This document shows positions 21,212 to 31,426 of a stretch of 64,000 nucleotides of DNA, piece by piece; within the stretch, counting starts at the first letter, position 1; every line of letters starts with the position of its first letter. Position numbers and translations under genes: made by a program. The notes beneath the pieces are model-generated. The model ran no database searches. It worked only from the letters and a program-made list of their open reading frames with translations, and had not been told where the DNA came from. The stretch is from Durusdinium trenchii (Eukaryota; Sar; Dinophyceae; Suessiales; Symbiodiniaceae). The stretch lies in contig CAXAMN010025250.1 in assembly GCA_963970005.1 (NCBI GenBank), positions 1,479,455 to 1,543,454 of the forward strand. Direction: 5' to 3'.

Positions 21212-21798
21212 CAGCAGAGGATGAGACAGCGGTTTGGCCACAGTCCAGTGTTGAGGGGATGTTCGGAGGCTCCAGTTTTTCCGTTTGAGGATTCAGTTCC
21301 ATAAGGGGCAGAGTGAATTCTGGAAGGTGAACATAAAACAAGTTGTGAATGACGATCATTCTATATGTAACAATATTCATTTGGGGATCGATAGTATATA
21401 AATGCTGAAGTTCTTGGCTGGACACCAGTAGGTTTCGTCACTGTTGCTGCAAGAGAGGCTGGCGACCAGCTGGCTCGGAATCCATCTAAGAGGTGCTGCA
21501 TTGTTTATTGCTACTGAAGAAGCCACTTCCAAGAGCGCTTTCAGAAGTCCCCAAGCCTAGCCAGGTGGAAGGCATTCGGTGATCGACCAGATCTGAGATC
21601 TCATCACGACAGAGAAGTCGCACTGGGCTTTCAAGGGTCTTCCGCATGTTTGTATCTTTGCGAGTCTGAAGTCCCGTTAGCACTGCCTATTGGTTTCGAA
21701 CTATTGGCTAACTACATGGTTTTGGACCTGTTTTCGACATCATGAAATCTGGTCCTGAATGATAGGGCTACTGCTAATGCGATTCTGCTAGATTCTAG

Positions 21799-21929
21799 AA
21801 GAAAATCCGTGGATGTTCGCCTATTCCGATCAAAGCCGAGGCTGTGTTCGCGAAATCTCTCCCTGCCCCCTCAACCAGGAGCCCTGGTACAGCCAGTGCC
21901 AGCTCACCAAAGGCGGATCGGAGGGTTAG
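21799..21929 (+). CDS. terminal exon, hypothetical
   Basis: Acceptor GATTCTAG at 21798 opens with two bases and reads EENPWMFAYSDQSRGCVREI, SPCPLNQEPWYSQCQLTKGG then a TAG. Third positions are GC-rich. The Cys/Trp/Tyr content suggests a folded or secreted segment. Unknown family. Confidence 0.52.
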
Positions 21930-22502
21930 GAGATCAAACCTGAAGAAAGTAGCCTTGTTAACCAGGAGTCACATGGAGTTGGGTGGTTTTTGGTCCCATC
22001 CAGTGAGTGGATAATGGGATGATAATGGGCCCCTCTATCCTCCAACAGGCACCCCTTTGTGACTGCTGGAAGGAACATGTTTCAATTACCTGGAGTCTCA
22101 CTTCGTACCTCCGAATATGGGGCCCCAGTCGTACTAGTAAGTACCGGTTGTCATGTCTCATTTTCGAGGACAATGTAGATTCTTGATCATAGTTCAACCC
22201 CCCAGTAGTGAAGAGGTTTCACGATCCATGTTTCGGGGGGTCAATAAAAACCAACAACTATAGAGTCTATACGTTACTTGAGGTTGAGTCCAGAAAGGAG
22301 CCTCTTTTTGTACTCTCCCCCAAAAGTCATTGTCATTGAGACATCAGTTTTGACGAGGAGATCATATTCATGCTCACGTTTGAGTGCAACTTGGAAACAA
22401 CATGGTTCAATATGCTTCAATTCACATGAACAGTGGGCAGATATACTTGCACAGTCCGCAGTGCCGCACACATGACGCTAGCAAAAACTTGAAATTCTCT
22501 AG

Positions 22503-23160
22503 CTAGACTTGGAACGTATCTGGCAGATTCCGAGTTGCCGTCATTCGGCATCCCGGTTGTTTGGGCCATAGGGTTCTATAGTTTTCCACGGGCAAACCTT
22601 GGCAAATTTGCTGCAGGTCAATCGAAGAATGCAGGGTCCATTGGCTGTGTGTTTTCTTGTGGCACCATCCTGCTTGTTCACTGTGTTGTGCGCCATCCAG
22701 AATATGTTTTGTCAATGTCCATGGCATTCTTCTCATGTAGCTTTGCTTTTGAGCTATACCTGGACTGGACAGGTGTTTTCACCAAACGCGTAGCAGGGGT
22801 GGGAGGTTGGAAAGTGCTTTCACAACATCATCCATCTGCCCAAAGCAAGAGGTGTGTATATATATATATATATTTGCCAGATCTCTTGGGCGATGCAAAA
22901 CTCTTGTTAGATGGTCAGAGAAGAGAAACAGCGCAGCAATCGCCCTTGCGAACAGGACATGACACCACGTTTTCGTCCACCGGATCAATTTTTGGTGGCA
23001 AATGTGTGGCTCTCGCCATCCAATCTCCTGCCTCAGCAAATTGGCGCACCTCGAGCATCATGGAATCATCTACTGCAGCTCCTGCAGTTACCCAGGATGC
23101 CAGTTTGGGGTTAAGCCCTAGGGCTAGAGCATGGAGATACATCCAGTCTGATGTATCCAA
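22503..23160 (-). CDS. two minus-strand exon-like segments
   Basis: 23160-22915 reads DWMYLHALALGLNPKLASWV, TAGAAVDDSMMLEVRQFAEA, then GDWMARATHLPPKIDPVDEN with good codon bias. 22736-22503 reads HILDGAQHSEQAGWCHKKTH and ends LPDTFQV at a stop. A (TA)n run separates them. The plus strand also has a 223-codon frame (22535-23206), but its quality is lower. The order suggests one minus gene; the junction is not resolved. Confidence 0.42.
22856..22874. repeat. TA microsatellite
   Basis: TGTATATATATATATATATT. Confidence 0.8.
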
Positions 23161-23244
23161 ATACTTCAGTCATGTGTGCGACAACCAGTGGGCCAGTGGC
23201 TTATGAATTGTTGCTGATGTCTTATTGTCCTTTACCTACCACAG

Positions 23245-23447
23245 TTTAGCCGTTCAGTCCTGTCCAGCTCACCCAGAACTTCCGGGAATCCGGTCTTTCA
23301 CAAGCTCCGCACCGGCCAGAGCTACCACTGCCCGGCGGCTGGCCGTCCTTCATCTTCCCCCGGCACCGGCGGCTTCGCGGTGTCGCCGGGGATGTCGAGC
23401 TTGGAAAGTCCAGGTGTCGAGAGCTCCGGCCACTTGGTGGATTTGGG
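23245..23447 (+). CDS. internal exon, Ser/Pro/Gly-rich
   Basis: Acceptor TACCACAG at 23244 opens in phase 0: FSRSVLSSSPRTSGNPVFHK, LRTGQSYHCPAAGRPSSSPG, TGGFAVSPGMSSLESPG, then a donor GG|GTGAGA at 23448. Both sites are consensus and third positions are strongly GC. TTGATTTGGGGTGAGG at 23547 resembles the exon end and donor, suggesting a local duplication. Likely a disordered linker of a larger protein. Confidence 0.58.
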
Positions 23448-24073
23448 GTGAGAGAGAGATCTTCGGGGCGGGTGGACCCGGGTGGAAGCAACCCGAGTGT
23501 AGCACTACTCAGATCTGTGGCCCGCAGTCAGTGCCGCCGCCTGCGTGGTTGATTTGGGGTGAGGAACCCAACCTTCCTATGCCATCTGAGCCCAAGCATG
23601 GTAGGTTGATCCCTTATGAGACATAATATAGACTAGAGTGACTAGAGGAACCGGTTCATTTTCAGAGGTCAACCGACCAGAGTGTCTCGGTTTTGACCCA
23701 CAGTCCTGGTTGGACTACACTACGTATAGGAACCTCCATTGGACACCCAATTGAATGGTCCTGGCACGGTTTAACGGTCAGTTTACCTCACCCCCTTGTT
23801 GCTTCAAAATGGAAAGAGGTAATTCGGGGGCGGACTCTCCTCTCCTCTGACCATCCCCTGGATGAGTGCCAAATTATGTTGAGTCTATATACTCCGTCAA
23901 AGAAAACTGACCTGATGTATATAACTGAGAGGCCAGTATTCTTTTGATGTGTATATAAATAATACGTATCATTTAATGATTTCTGACCTCTCTGCCAAAT
24001 GGCAATCCTCGGTTTTGACCACAAATAAACCTGCTATTATTCCAAGTGTAAGATGATTGCATAAGGTGAGTGT

Positions 24074-24313
24074 TCAGCTTTCGCAATGGCCTTTGCTGCA
24101 AGTATTTTCCGCGTTGCGTATCACCATCCACCTCCTGGCCAAGCCTTGTGGAGATTGTGGACACCAACACCACTCAGCAGGTTTTGTTTCATCAAGAAAC
24201 GCTGGGAGTGCATTGCTGATGGTTGCTGATACATGACTCCCAACACCAGTAGTGGATGAGCAAGACTGTTTCTTCCAACCTAGGTGTACGCCGTGTTCCA
24301 GGGCCCCACGCAT
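24074..24313 (-). CDS. hypothetical ORF (79 aa)
   Basis: ATG at 24313 reads RGALEHGVHLGWKKQSCSST, GVGSHVSATISNALPAFLDE, then ARRWMVIRNAENTCSKGHC to TGA. First positions are G-rich, and no competing plus frame is as good. Function unknown. Confidence 0.48.
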   Translation of the reverse strand: MRGALEHGVHLGWKKQSCSSTTGVGSHVSATISNALPAFLDETKPAEWCWCPQSPQGLARRWMVIRNAENTCSKGHCES

Positions 24314-24396
24314 AGGGCCGATCGACAGGGTGAGGAGGTGTTCAAAGCGTGTTTCTCGGACGACAGATCACTCCCTTTAGGGCATGCCTTCAAGGG

Positions 24397-24440
24397 TGGA
24401 GGCCATCGCTACTTGGTTGGAGGCCATCGCTACCTTCTCA
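24397..24440. repeat. 21-mer family pair
   Basis: GGAGGCCATCGCTACTTGGT then GGAGGCCATCGCTACC, two units in the orientation opposite to 35185-35310. Confidence 0.75.
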
Positions 24441-24661
24441 GAGTAGGTTAGAACCCTCCAGGTGACTCTCAAAGTCGGACCTTCTCGAAGTGAGTCTTCA
24501 CTCACTCACAGTACTCGGATCGAGACCGAGTATGTGATCCGATAGTGGCGGCGGTTTCTACGAAAAGTGGGGATCTACTTGTACCGTCAATGTCTATCTA
24601 TCGCGGAGGGTCAGCATGCGTTGTTTTATGTTTTTCATGTTTTGTCCGTTCCTTCTCCAAG

Positions 24662-25439
24662 GTTATTCGCCCAGCGAGACTTCCTGGCATGTGAAATCCC
24701 ACCAGGAGACCGGTTTCGCGGGCCCAGATGGTCCGATTTGGTCGTTGCATTGGATGGGTGGGATGTAAGAGAGGTCGTTGTTGATCTTGTTTAAATGTGA
24801 TCTACCCTTCTCATGGTTCTAATAGATCAAGATAGATCAAGTGAAGTTTGGTGTTATCCGTTGGATGTAACTAAACAACCAATTGATTAAACCATGGATT
24901 AAGTGGAGTTTGGATTGATTCTTCCATTGTTCAATGTTGAACGTTGTGAAATTGGAACTACCAGCCTTACACTCAAACCTTCGCACAGACAGGGGGACCT
25001 TGGCACAGAGCACTGTGAGGGACATGTGTGAGGTTCCACTCCTGTGTTGGCACCATGCATTAATATGCATTGAGATCCTGAGATTCGCACCAACAACAAA
25101 TGGAACCCACAAGTCAACATTTGGATTCACTGGGTGCCAGCCCGATCTCTTCACATACGAAACCGACTTCAGGCGAGCCTGAAGTTCCGGAAATTCCTCA
25201 GGCTTAGACTCAGCCAGGCAGCTACTAGTAGCTAGAAGCTACTAGGTTGGAGGCCATCGCTACTAGTAGCTAGAAGCTACTAGTAACATCTAGTAACTGC
25301 AAAGCCTTGTTTCTGAAAGCCCCGGCTCCGCTCCGTCGCAGGACTATGAAGCTCCTCGTCGCTCAGTCTACGGGAACCAGTCGCTGGGCGACATCGCGTT
25401 TTTTACAGCGGAGCAACGACTTTTGGAGGTGGAGGAGAG
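24662..25439 (+). CDS. two internal exons of a hypothetical gene, 21-mer array in the intron
   Basis: Exon 24662-24764 follows a very strong pyrimidine tract and reads LFAQRDFLACEIPPGDRFRG then SDLVVALDGWD, ending at donor GTAAGA. Exon 25342-25439 (acceptor CCGTCGCAG) continues in phase 0 as DYEAPRRSVYGNQSLGDIAF then EQRLLEVEER, with donor AG|GTTGGT. The 577-base intron holds a 21-mer repeat cluster at 25218-25290. The joined sequence is acidic and soluble-looking. No family recognised. Confidence 0.6.
24837..25182. CDS. intron region open on both strands
   Basis: Minus ATG at 25154 gives 105 codons (VDLWVPFVVGANLRISMHIN). Plus 24934-25182 gives 82 codons (GTLAQSTVRDMCEVPLLCWH). Both lie inside the intron of 24662-25439, so neither is certain. 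Confidence 0.25.
25218..25290. repeat. 21-mer family cluster joining both subtypes
   Basis: CTACTAGTAGCTAGAAGCTA is followed by GCTACTAGGTTGGAGGCCAT and again by CTACTAGTAGC. The GGTTGGAGGC interior and the TAGC palindromic subtype abut in one cluster. Confidence 0.75.
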
Positions 25440-26058
25440 GTTGGTTGTTGGTGTGGCATCTTGTTGGTTGCTGGAGGAGAACAAGTACGCATGTTTCAGG
25501 CTTTTCCTGTCCAGGTTCCACTTCAGAGTGACCGGTTAAGTCTTGTGGAAGTGCTAAAGGCATGTCTTATGCTAGGGGTCTCTTCAAATGTTTGAGACTG
25601 TGTATCTGTGTTGGAGGAACGCAGAAGTACTGAAAACAAAGCACATGCCATAGGTGTGTCGAACACAAGTTTGTCTCGTGCTGCTGACTATCTGACTATC
25701 TGAAGTAGGATTCTCTATCTTGCTCGAGAAGAAGACCCGCATTGGCAGTATGGACGGCTTTTTTGGGGCTCATAGATGATGAAAGACACCGGTGCATACC
25801 AGTGTTCCAGTGACTTCGTGAAGTCACAGTTTACCGTCACAATTGTTTGAAGGAGCTGAAATGGTACGGGACTTACTGAGGCTTTGACCCATGCAGCCGG
25901 AAGAGCGCTAGGAAATCGGAAGAGCAGTAAAGCGGTTTTGTAGCCTTCCGGTCAAAACCGGTGACAGATGCAGTAAGCTCCCGCTCCTGACATGTGGACC
26001 GAGACAGATATCGAGGCAATTTGATCCACATTGATCCATCCTCCTTGGGCTTTGACAG

Positions 26059-26575
26059 ATCAAGCCGCCCACGGCATGCCGCGCGAGCTGTGGTGTGAGG
26101 TATGCTGAGCCAGAGGGGCGTGACCGAATGTACAAGTCCAGTTTGCCCTTTGATTCTGGCCCAAAGGCAGGGAGATCTCTGGGAAGTTCGGGTGGCAAGG
26201 GATGGCTGTGTTTTGGCCGTGTGGGCATGCAATTGTTTTTTTTTTTTCCCCAGGCAATGGTTGTGTGGGGAATATGCTCCATTTGGCCCAGACAGGCTGA
26301 TGCTGAAACTTGGGGCACTTTCATTTTCAAGCATCCACTTCAAAGATCTTCAAGCAGAAATGCCGACCCCTACTGATTTGAGTTGGATTGCGGAACCTGG
26401 GACACATGGACTCTCAACCAAGCGAGACCCACCCTCCACTGGCGCATCGAAAAAGGGACGGCACCGGCACCTTACGCGTCATTTTTGGAATCAGATCCTG
26501 GAAGCCTCCCTTCAACAGGAAGAATGCTTCCCAGCCAAGCTGCTTGCCGATCCGATTTTGTTTCAACGGCCTTAG
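26059..26575 (+). CDS. short exon plus long terminal exon, hypothetical
   Basis: Exon 26059-26099 (acceptor TTTGACAG, donor GTATGC) reads IKPPTACRASCGV. An extreme T-tract and CCCCAG acceptor at 26253 open the terminal exon 26254-26575 in matching phase: QWLCGEYAPFGPDRLMLKLG, IHFKDLQAEMPTPTDLSWIA, then HFWNQILEASLQQEECFPAK to TAG. That is 107 codons without a stop. Minus frames of 140-156 codons overlap, but the acceptor favours plus. Confidence 0.55.
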
Positions 26576-26756
26576 CCGTTCCCTGTTTTGTACGAATCTA
26601 GAACAGACTGCAACACACACCGTTAGGTGCACATGTGTGTACACATGTGTGTCCGATGCCATGCCGTTCGTGATCAGTCAGTTTGAGCAATAAGCTGTAA
26701 GCTTTTATTGGAGCATAAGGTCTGAACTATCGATCATGCTCCACGGTGAATTATGA

Positions 26757-27323
26757 TCACTTGCATACAAGCCGCGATCCTGGCAGCAGCGTGACTTCAA
26801 TACAGACCCTGGGTGTGAGATCTACAGTATATAACAGAAGGAAAGAGACGGAAGGAAGGAAGGAAGGAAGGAAGGAAGGAAGAGGAAGTGGAATTGGAAC
26901 CACCACCCACAGACCACCCGATGAATATTCTGCAAAAATTGAAGCAAGGGCAGCGGACTCCTCTAAAGATCCGCATACTTTTTGAGGAGCTGGTTGGAGA
27001 TTTATCAGGTGCTTTTTGAGGTCCAACATGTTCCAAAATCCTTTGACGTACCCAGAGTTTTGAAGGACCTGAAAGAGAAGATCTTTGTGCATCTTACAAA
27101 TTCAGATCCAACACCTGAAGAGGGATTCCTCTTTCACCAAGAAGACATCCACCCACCAAACACGCCAGAAGATCTGTTGGCGACTTGCCGAATCATATGC
27201 GCATGGGGTCACTTCAGAAACCAACCAAGAAACCAACACCGTTTGGACGACATGAGAACGCCAGCCATCCAGGTGGGCCCACTGGATCGATCCCCGATGG
27301 GAGCGCCAGCCACCGGGCAGTAG
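26757..27323. CDS. coding-like on both strands
   Basis: Plus 26982-27323 (113 codons): VPRVLKDLKEKIFVHLTNSD and EEGFLFHQEDIHPPNTPEDL. Minus 27092-26757 (111 codons): VLQNSGYVKGFWNMLDLKKH, with TTTCAG before it and TTTTTGCAG after. Strand undecided; the plus tail contains a duplicated ACGCCAGCCA(T/C)C element. Confidence 0.32.
26842..26884. repeat. GGAA microsatellite
   Basis: About nine AAGG units. Confidence 0.85.
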
Positions 27324-27877
27324 AGCAAGCAGCCCAAACAGTAGACGGCTTGAGAAGTGCCAAAAGAGCAGTGGTTTTGTTGTTGTTCTCAATGTTTTGC
27401 TTTCTGCCATGGTGATTGGGGACACGGAGAATCCCTCGGGGACTCTAAGCTGCTACAGATGGTTTCACCATTTCCACTATGGAATGGGGCGACAGGATCT
27501 CACCATGGAAATGCACACCGGGAACTCTAAGCTGCTACAGATGCTTTCGCCCCATCTTTCTTCCAAAGTCCATCTCACCAAAGATGACTCAACAGGGCAA
27601 CTTGAACTCTGTGCTCGGAACAGTTCACCCAGGTCGTAGCCAGTGTTTTCGAGGAGCAACAGGCCATGAATGTTCAGTAATTTGCCCTTTTATATGGTTC
27701 CAATTGGTTCCAGTGTTCCCAGTAATTCTAGTAAAAATTGTGAACATATAATTGTATGTCCAATGGAATTACTGCAGTGTATTGGAATACTGCAGTAAAA
27801 CAATATTACAATTGGAACAACATTCCAGTAAAATACTGCAGTGTATTTTCAATGTTTGGGTAGGAGCAAGGACACTA

Positions 27878-27972
27878 CTAGGGACTCCTGGCCTTACTAC
27901 TAGGAGCAAGAAGCGACTAGGGGCTCCTGGCATCGCTACTGGGAGCGATCGGACGCTACTAGGGGCGTTTCA
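27878..27972. repeat. 21-22-mer family array, GGGGCTCCTGG interior
   Basis: Units GACTAGGGGCTCCTGGCATC, GCTACTGGGAGCGATCGGAC and TTACTACTAGGAGCAAGAAG alternate. CTACTAG and CATC ends are kept while interiors differ. Confidence 0.75.
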
Positions 27973-27988
27973 CACCGCTTAACCTCAG

Positions 27989-28120
27989 GTCTTGGCGCCT
28001 TCCTCGAAGAGCTCCGTCTTGGCGGAGCTGGGCACGGGCAATGCGACGAACCCGGAGGCACGCTCCGGTGATCGTACACGAACCGCATCAAACGTGACTC
28101 GATATACTCAAGGGACCAGG
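27989..28120 (+). CDS. internal exon, polar hypothetical
   Basis: Acceptor TTAACCTCAG at 27988, phase 0, 44 codons: VLAPSSKSSVLAELGTGNAT, NPEARSGDRTRTASNVTRYT, QGTR, donor GTTTCA at 28121. Third positions are GC-rich. It begins 17 bases after a 21-mer array. Confidence 0.52.
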
Positions 28121-28277
28121 GTTTCACTGGGTCAGACTGGACCTGCCATGGGGTGCCTTTCTGTGCTATAACTCAATTTTGGCATGAACATAAAGGCCAC
28201 ATGTTGGACACTCTGTGAGCTCTACCTGGCGAGTTCAAAGACGGTCTCAAAATGTGTCAAACAACAATGATGGGTTT

Positions 28278-28583
28278 CTAGCTCACATAGGGAGACCTCC
28301 CAGTCAACGAGCTGCTGGAAACTTTGTTTTCATGATTGTCCATACCTGTCCAATTCTTTCCATGGTTCCCAATAATATTGGTCGCCATGCGTTCTGTGAG
28401 CGTAATTTTGACGAAAGCTATATCCAAAAGGCAAACCTCCAAACTCAACACTACAGTGACACCCCTGGATTCCAGATGGCTGTCCTTCATCGCCAGTCCC
28501 AACCTGCCCCTCCCCAGCATAGATTGCAACATGATGTCGCCAGTTGGATTGATGCTTACCTTTGGCAACCCTAGTCCAGTCAT
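28278..28583 (-). CDS. hypothetical ORF (101 aa)
   Basis: ATG at 28583 reads MTGLGLPKVSINPTGDIMLQ, GRGRLGLAMKDSHLESRGVT, VVLSLEVCLLDIAFVKITLT and ends RSPYVS-TAG. First positions are very G-rich. A plus frame of 119 codons (28215-28574) overlaps but is less biased. Function unknown. Confidence 0.48.
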   Translation of the reverse strand: MTGLGLPKVSINPTGDIMLQSMLGRGRLGLAMKDSHLESRGVTVVLSLEVCLLDIAFVKITLTERMATNIIGNHGKNWTGMDNHENKVSSSSLTGRSPYVS

Positions 28584-28656
28584 GACTCATTTTACCCCCA
28601 GAAGCCAGCCTGGTGCGCGAATGACCTTCTTCCGGTCCTTGGGTCCTTTATGAGTC

Positions 28657-28742
28657 AAGTTCGCCCCGTCGACCCACCGATTCCCCGACCGACCTTCCGG
28701 TGGGCGCGCCAGGACAACCACCGCCGTGGACGGTCCGACATG
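28657..28742 (+). CDS. short terminal exon candidate
   Basis: After GAGTCAAG the frame reads FAPSTHRFPDRPSGGRARTT then TAVDGPT to TGA, with near-total GC third positions. An overlapping 69-codon frame (28650-28859) competes. Confidence 0.35.
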
Positions 28743-29002
28743 AGTGGCTTGGACGGATGGGCAGAAAGGGAACGCAGTGGAGCGTCTCATGAGTCCGAGT
28801 GTCGCATGAGGGGCTCAGTGATAAGTAATAGCCATGCTACCCGGGATCAATCAAAGTAGAGATAGAGAAAACCCTCAGTTTTGAAAAGATGTCAGTGGGC
28901 TAGTTGCGCGATACGTCGAATCACTTTGTGCATTTGACGCTCTTAATGGGCCTTCAAGGTGAGAAGAGAGCGGATGGCTGAACTCACAACTTTCAACAGT
29001 TT

Positions 29003-29099
29003 CCCTAGGGCTCCAGTCGTACCTTCTGAGGTTGGGTGTTTGGGGTGAGTTTGCAGGGTCCAAAAAACCTGTTGAGGAGGTACGACTGGAGCCCTAGGG
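29003..29099. mobile_element. 97-bp foldback with 22-bp perfect arms
   Basis: CCCTAGGGCTCCAGTCGTAC-CT at 29003-29024 is the exact reverse complement of 29078-29099. The ends themselves are palindromic (CCCTAGGG). The inside carries GCAGGGTCCAAAAAA, related to GGACCCTCCAA seen at 51729, 62337 and 62951. Confidence 0.75.
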
Positions 29100-29317
29100 T
29101 TTGTGCAACTTGACTTATTTTTTGATGTTTGTCGAGGTGTAGAGAGATTTTGGAGATGGTTTTTGGGGATTTCACTTTGAATGTCTCTGGTTTTCTCGGA
29201 CCTGGTTTGAGCCGCTCGTGACCGAACGGGGGAGAGCCCAGTCCGGACACTCAAGTTCTGTAAAAGCCCTGGTTGAAGAAGGTAGCACATTGGTTTCTAA
29301 TTAAATTCTAATGGTTC

Positions 29318-29400
29318 TAGTAGCCTTCTTGCTCCTAGTAGTAAGGCCCTTTGCTCCTAGTAGCGATGCACTTGTTCCTAGTAGCATATTGGTATAGCAT
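29318..29400. repeat. 21-mer family array
   Basis: GGTTCTAGTAGCCTTCTTGC, TCCTAGTAGTAAGGCCCTTT, GCTCCTAGTAGCGATGCACT and further units in the CTAGTAGC orientation. Confidence 0.7.
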
Positions 29401-29412
29401 ATTGGTCCCTAG

Positions 29413-29613
29413 GTTCGACCGGGACGGATCCCTACCTTGGAATCGCGATTGAAGGTTGAGGCGGCGACATGGACTCTGCAAGAGCGGAGTCTGATGAAAC
29501 AGCCCAACTCGATTAGCGCAAAGGATATGGACCTTCTCCAAGCTACTCAACAGAGTTTGGAGCATAGTCATTGGCAGAAAGCCTCAATAGAAGCTGGTTG
29601 TATTCCAAGCTGA
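29413..29613 (+). CDS. terminal exon, helical hypothetical (66 codons)
   Basis: Acceptor GGTCCCTAG at 29412, phase 0: VRPGRIPTLESRLKVEAATW, TLQERSLMKQPNSISAKDMD, LLQATQQSLEHSHWQKASIE, AGCIPS-TGA. The whole segment is Gln/Glu/Leu-rich and predicted helical or coiled-coil. It directly follows a 21-mer array. No internal ATG early enough for simple ORF calls. Confidence 0.58.
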   Translation, partial: VRPGRIPTLESRLKVEAATWTLQERSLMKQPNSISAKDMDLLQATQQSLEHSHWQKASIEAGCIPS

Positions 29614-29809
29614 AAACTGAAAACGAACAGGATGCCGCAGAAACCCATGATTGCCCTTTAATATGTTAGACGCATATGCTCAGTTTAAAGACAAGTGGGG
29701 ATGCGGGATATCCTGCATGGACATGTTCTCAAAACTTACTACACTAGTCGTTCAAACTGGTGGTTTCGGAGTTACGTAGTGTGAACTAATCATTTACGTT
29801 ACGGGTTAC

Positions 29810-30064
29810 GTGTATGCCGTATTCTGGCCCAGCGGCCTAGCGGTTTGGATGCATATAAGAATGAAGACAAAACACAATCTAGACTATACTCTAGCAATTT
29901 CACCGGAAGTTACCATCCAAAAAGCTGAAGTAAGAAGTCTATGGCACCAGGCATCAAACCTGCGAGCAGTAGTAAAAAGATATCTTGAGAAGATAATGCA
30001 GTGTAGGCACGTATCCAACATACAAAATCGCTGTGGCATCCTCGTTTGTTCGCTTGCGCTTTGA
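29810..30064 (+). CDS. hypothetical ORF (84 aa)
   Basis: Reads HNLDYTLAISPEVTIQKAEV, RSLWHQASNLRAVVKRYLEK, IMQCRHVSNIQNRCGI to TGA. Amphipathic helices. The annotated start is weak; the coding core probably begins near 29860. Minus overlap frames are shorter. Confidence 0.45.
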   Translation: MYAVFWPSGLAVWMHIRMKTKHNLDYTLAISPEVTIQKAEVRSLWHQASNLRAVVKRYLEKIMQCRHVSNIQNRCGILVCSLAL

Positions 30065-30496
30065 CAGAAGCTTAGTTGGAGGAATTTCCACACAACCTAC
30101 CCTTCTTCCCAATGCGTTTGCAGTAGTGGAAATCATGTCAGAGTACTCGCAGCCACACCAAGTGTCTCCTCTCAATGTGAGAATTCCACTAGAAGCAACT
30201 ATATAGAGTAGATAGAGTTGCTCAAGTCAGTCCACTTCCCAATGAGATCCCATTCCATGACATATAGCTTCTACCAACAAGTCTAAAACATGTCTTCGGC
30301 AAAAGAATGATCTTCCCAATCTTGTTTGCAGGCATTAAGGTTACTATTCCGAATTCGGACAGTGTCTTAGACCGTTATTTAACTCTTTGGTCGTACCGTT
30401 TTGTCAGATATTCTATTCTTTCACTGGTACATGGTGACCTCCCTTGAAGGCTGGTGTCCCATGGGTCTGCAGGTCTTCAGACCCTGTTTCCCTGTT

Positions 30497-30820
30497 TCAC
30501 GTGTGAAGGCGCCACGTATCCTTGATCCTTACTTCTGGTTTTGTTAGATGGTCTTTTTCCCCACACAGCTGCAAGCTAAAGGAGTTCTTACTTCCCAATG
30601 GTGTGGCTCTGGATTCGGATCGGCGTTTCGTTTTGCCCGTGCTGGTGCTGGTGCTGGATCGGCTTTTCCTGGGGGCGTGCTGGTGCAGGTGTTGGTGCGG
30701 GTGGCATGCTAGGGATGACATCATGGCATGGCTAGGACGATATCCTCTCATATTGTGTCCGACAAATTGAAGCATGTATTGCCTTGTGGTCATAGCTTTG
30801 CCTTGTGGCACTTGATACAC
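30497..30820 (-). CDS. low-complexity minus ORF, weak
   Basis: 107 codons with HQHLHQHAPRKSRSSTSTST from a (GGTGCT)n-like tract. The plus strand reads Leu/Val or Gly/Ala repeats here. Probably repeat-driven. Confidence 0.22.
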   Translation of the reverse strand: MYQVPQGKAMTTRQYMLQFVGHNMRGYRPSHAMMSSLACHPHQHLHQHAPRKSRSSTSTSTGKTKRRSESRATPLGSKNSFSLQLCGEKDHLTKPEVRIKDTWRLHT

Positions 30821-31056
30821 ACGCTATTTGGGGTCTAGTCTATGCTGGTGTAATTAATGGATTTGGTGCAGAACATCTTCACCTCGTCAAGTCAGACAAC
30901 CTGACGGGAGATGTCGTTGGAGTGCTCGGCTTTGTGCGGTCCATCCATCTGGTGTGTCGGCTTCGGGCGTCGTCGTTGTCAAGCAGCAAAGTGGCGACTT
31001 TTGGCCAACCAACTCGCCACAAAGAGAGATTTCTATTCTGGAGTGGTATTTGTTGA
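30805..31056 (+). CDS. hypothetical ORF (83 aa)
   Basis: Starts TTG/ATG-like at 30805: ALDTHAIWGLVYAGVINGFG, HLVKSDNLTGDVVGVLGFVR, SIHLVCRLRASSLSSSKVAT to TGA. G-rich first positions. Family unknown. Confidence 0.42.
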   Translation: MALDTHAIWGLVYAGVINGFGAEHLHLVKSDNLTGDVVGVLGFVRSIHLVCRLRASSLSSSKVATFGQPTRHKERFLFWSGIC

Positions 31057-31426
31057 TGTAAACATGCTGATTGGTATCGTTATCGTTCGTGTCAGAGTGG
31101 GCCGTTGGCCAAAGCATTAGTGCCGGGTCTAACTCCTGATCGCTCTAGACCAGCTGCCTGGGGCCGGCCTGGGCCGTTCTTTTGTTGTTCATGCGCCCCT
31201 TCTGTCCGACCTGTCCCAGACGTCTGGCTGGGTCCTGAAAAATGGTCTTGAATTTGCTTCTACACAGCCTGCTCCTAGAATCCTAGAAGAAGATTCCAAG
31301 AAAACATGTCTACCAGCACAATGGATCCCTAAGAAAACTGATGGATTCACCAAAATAACCACCCCAATGCAAACTGTAGGCCTGTAACGCTGCTGAGGAA
31401 ACCGCTTTTCCCAAGGTACTATTCCC

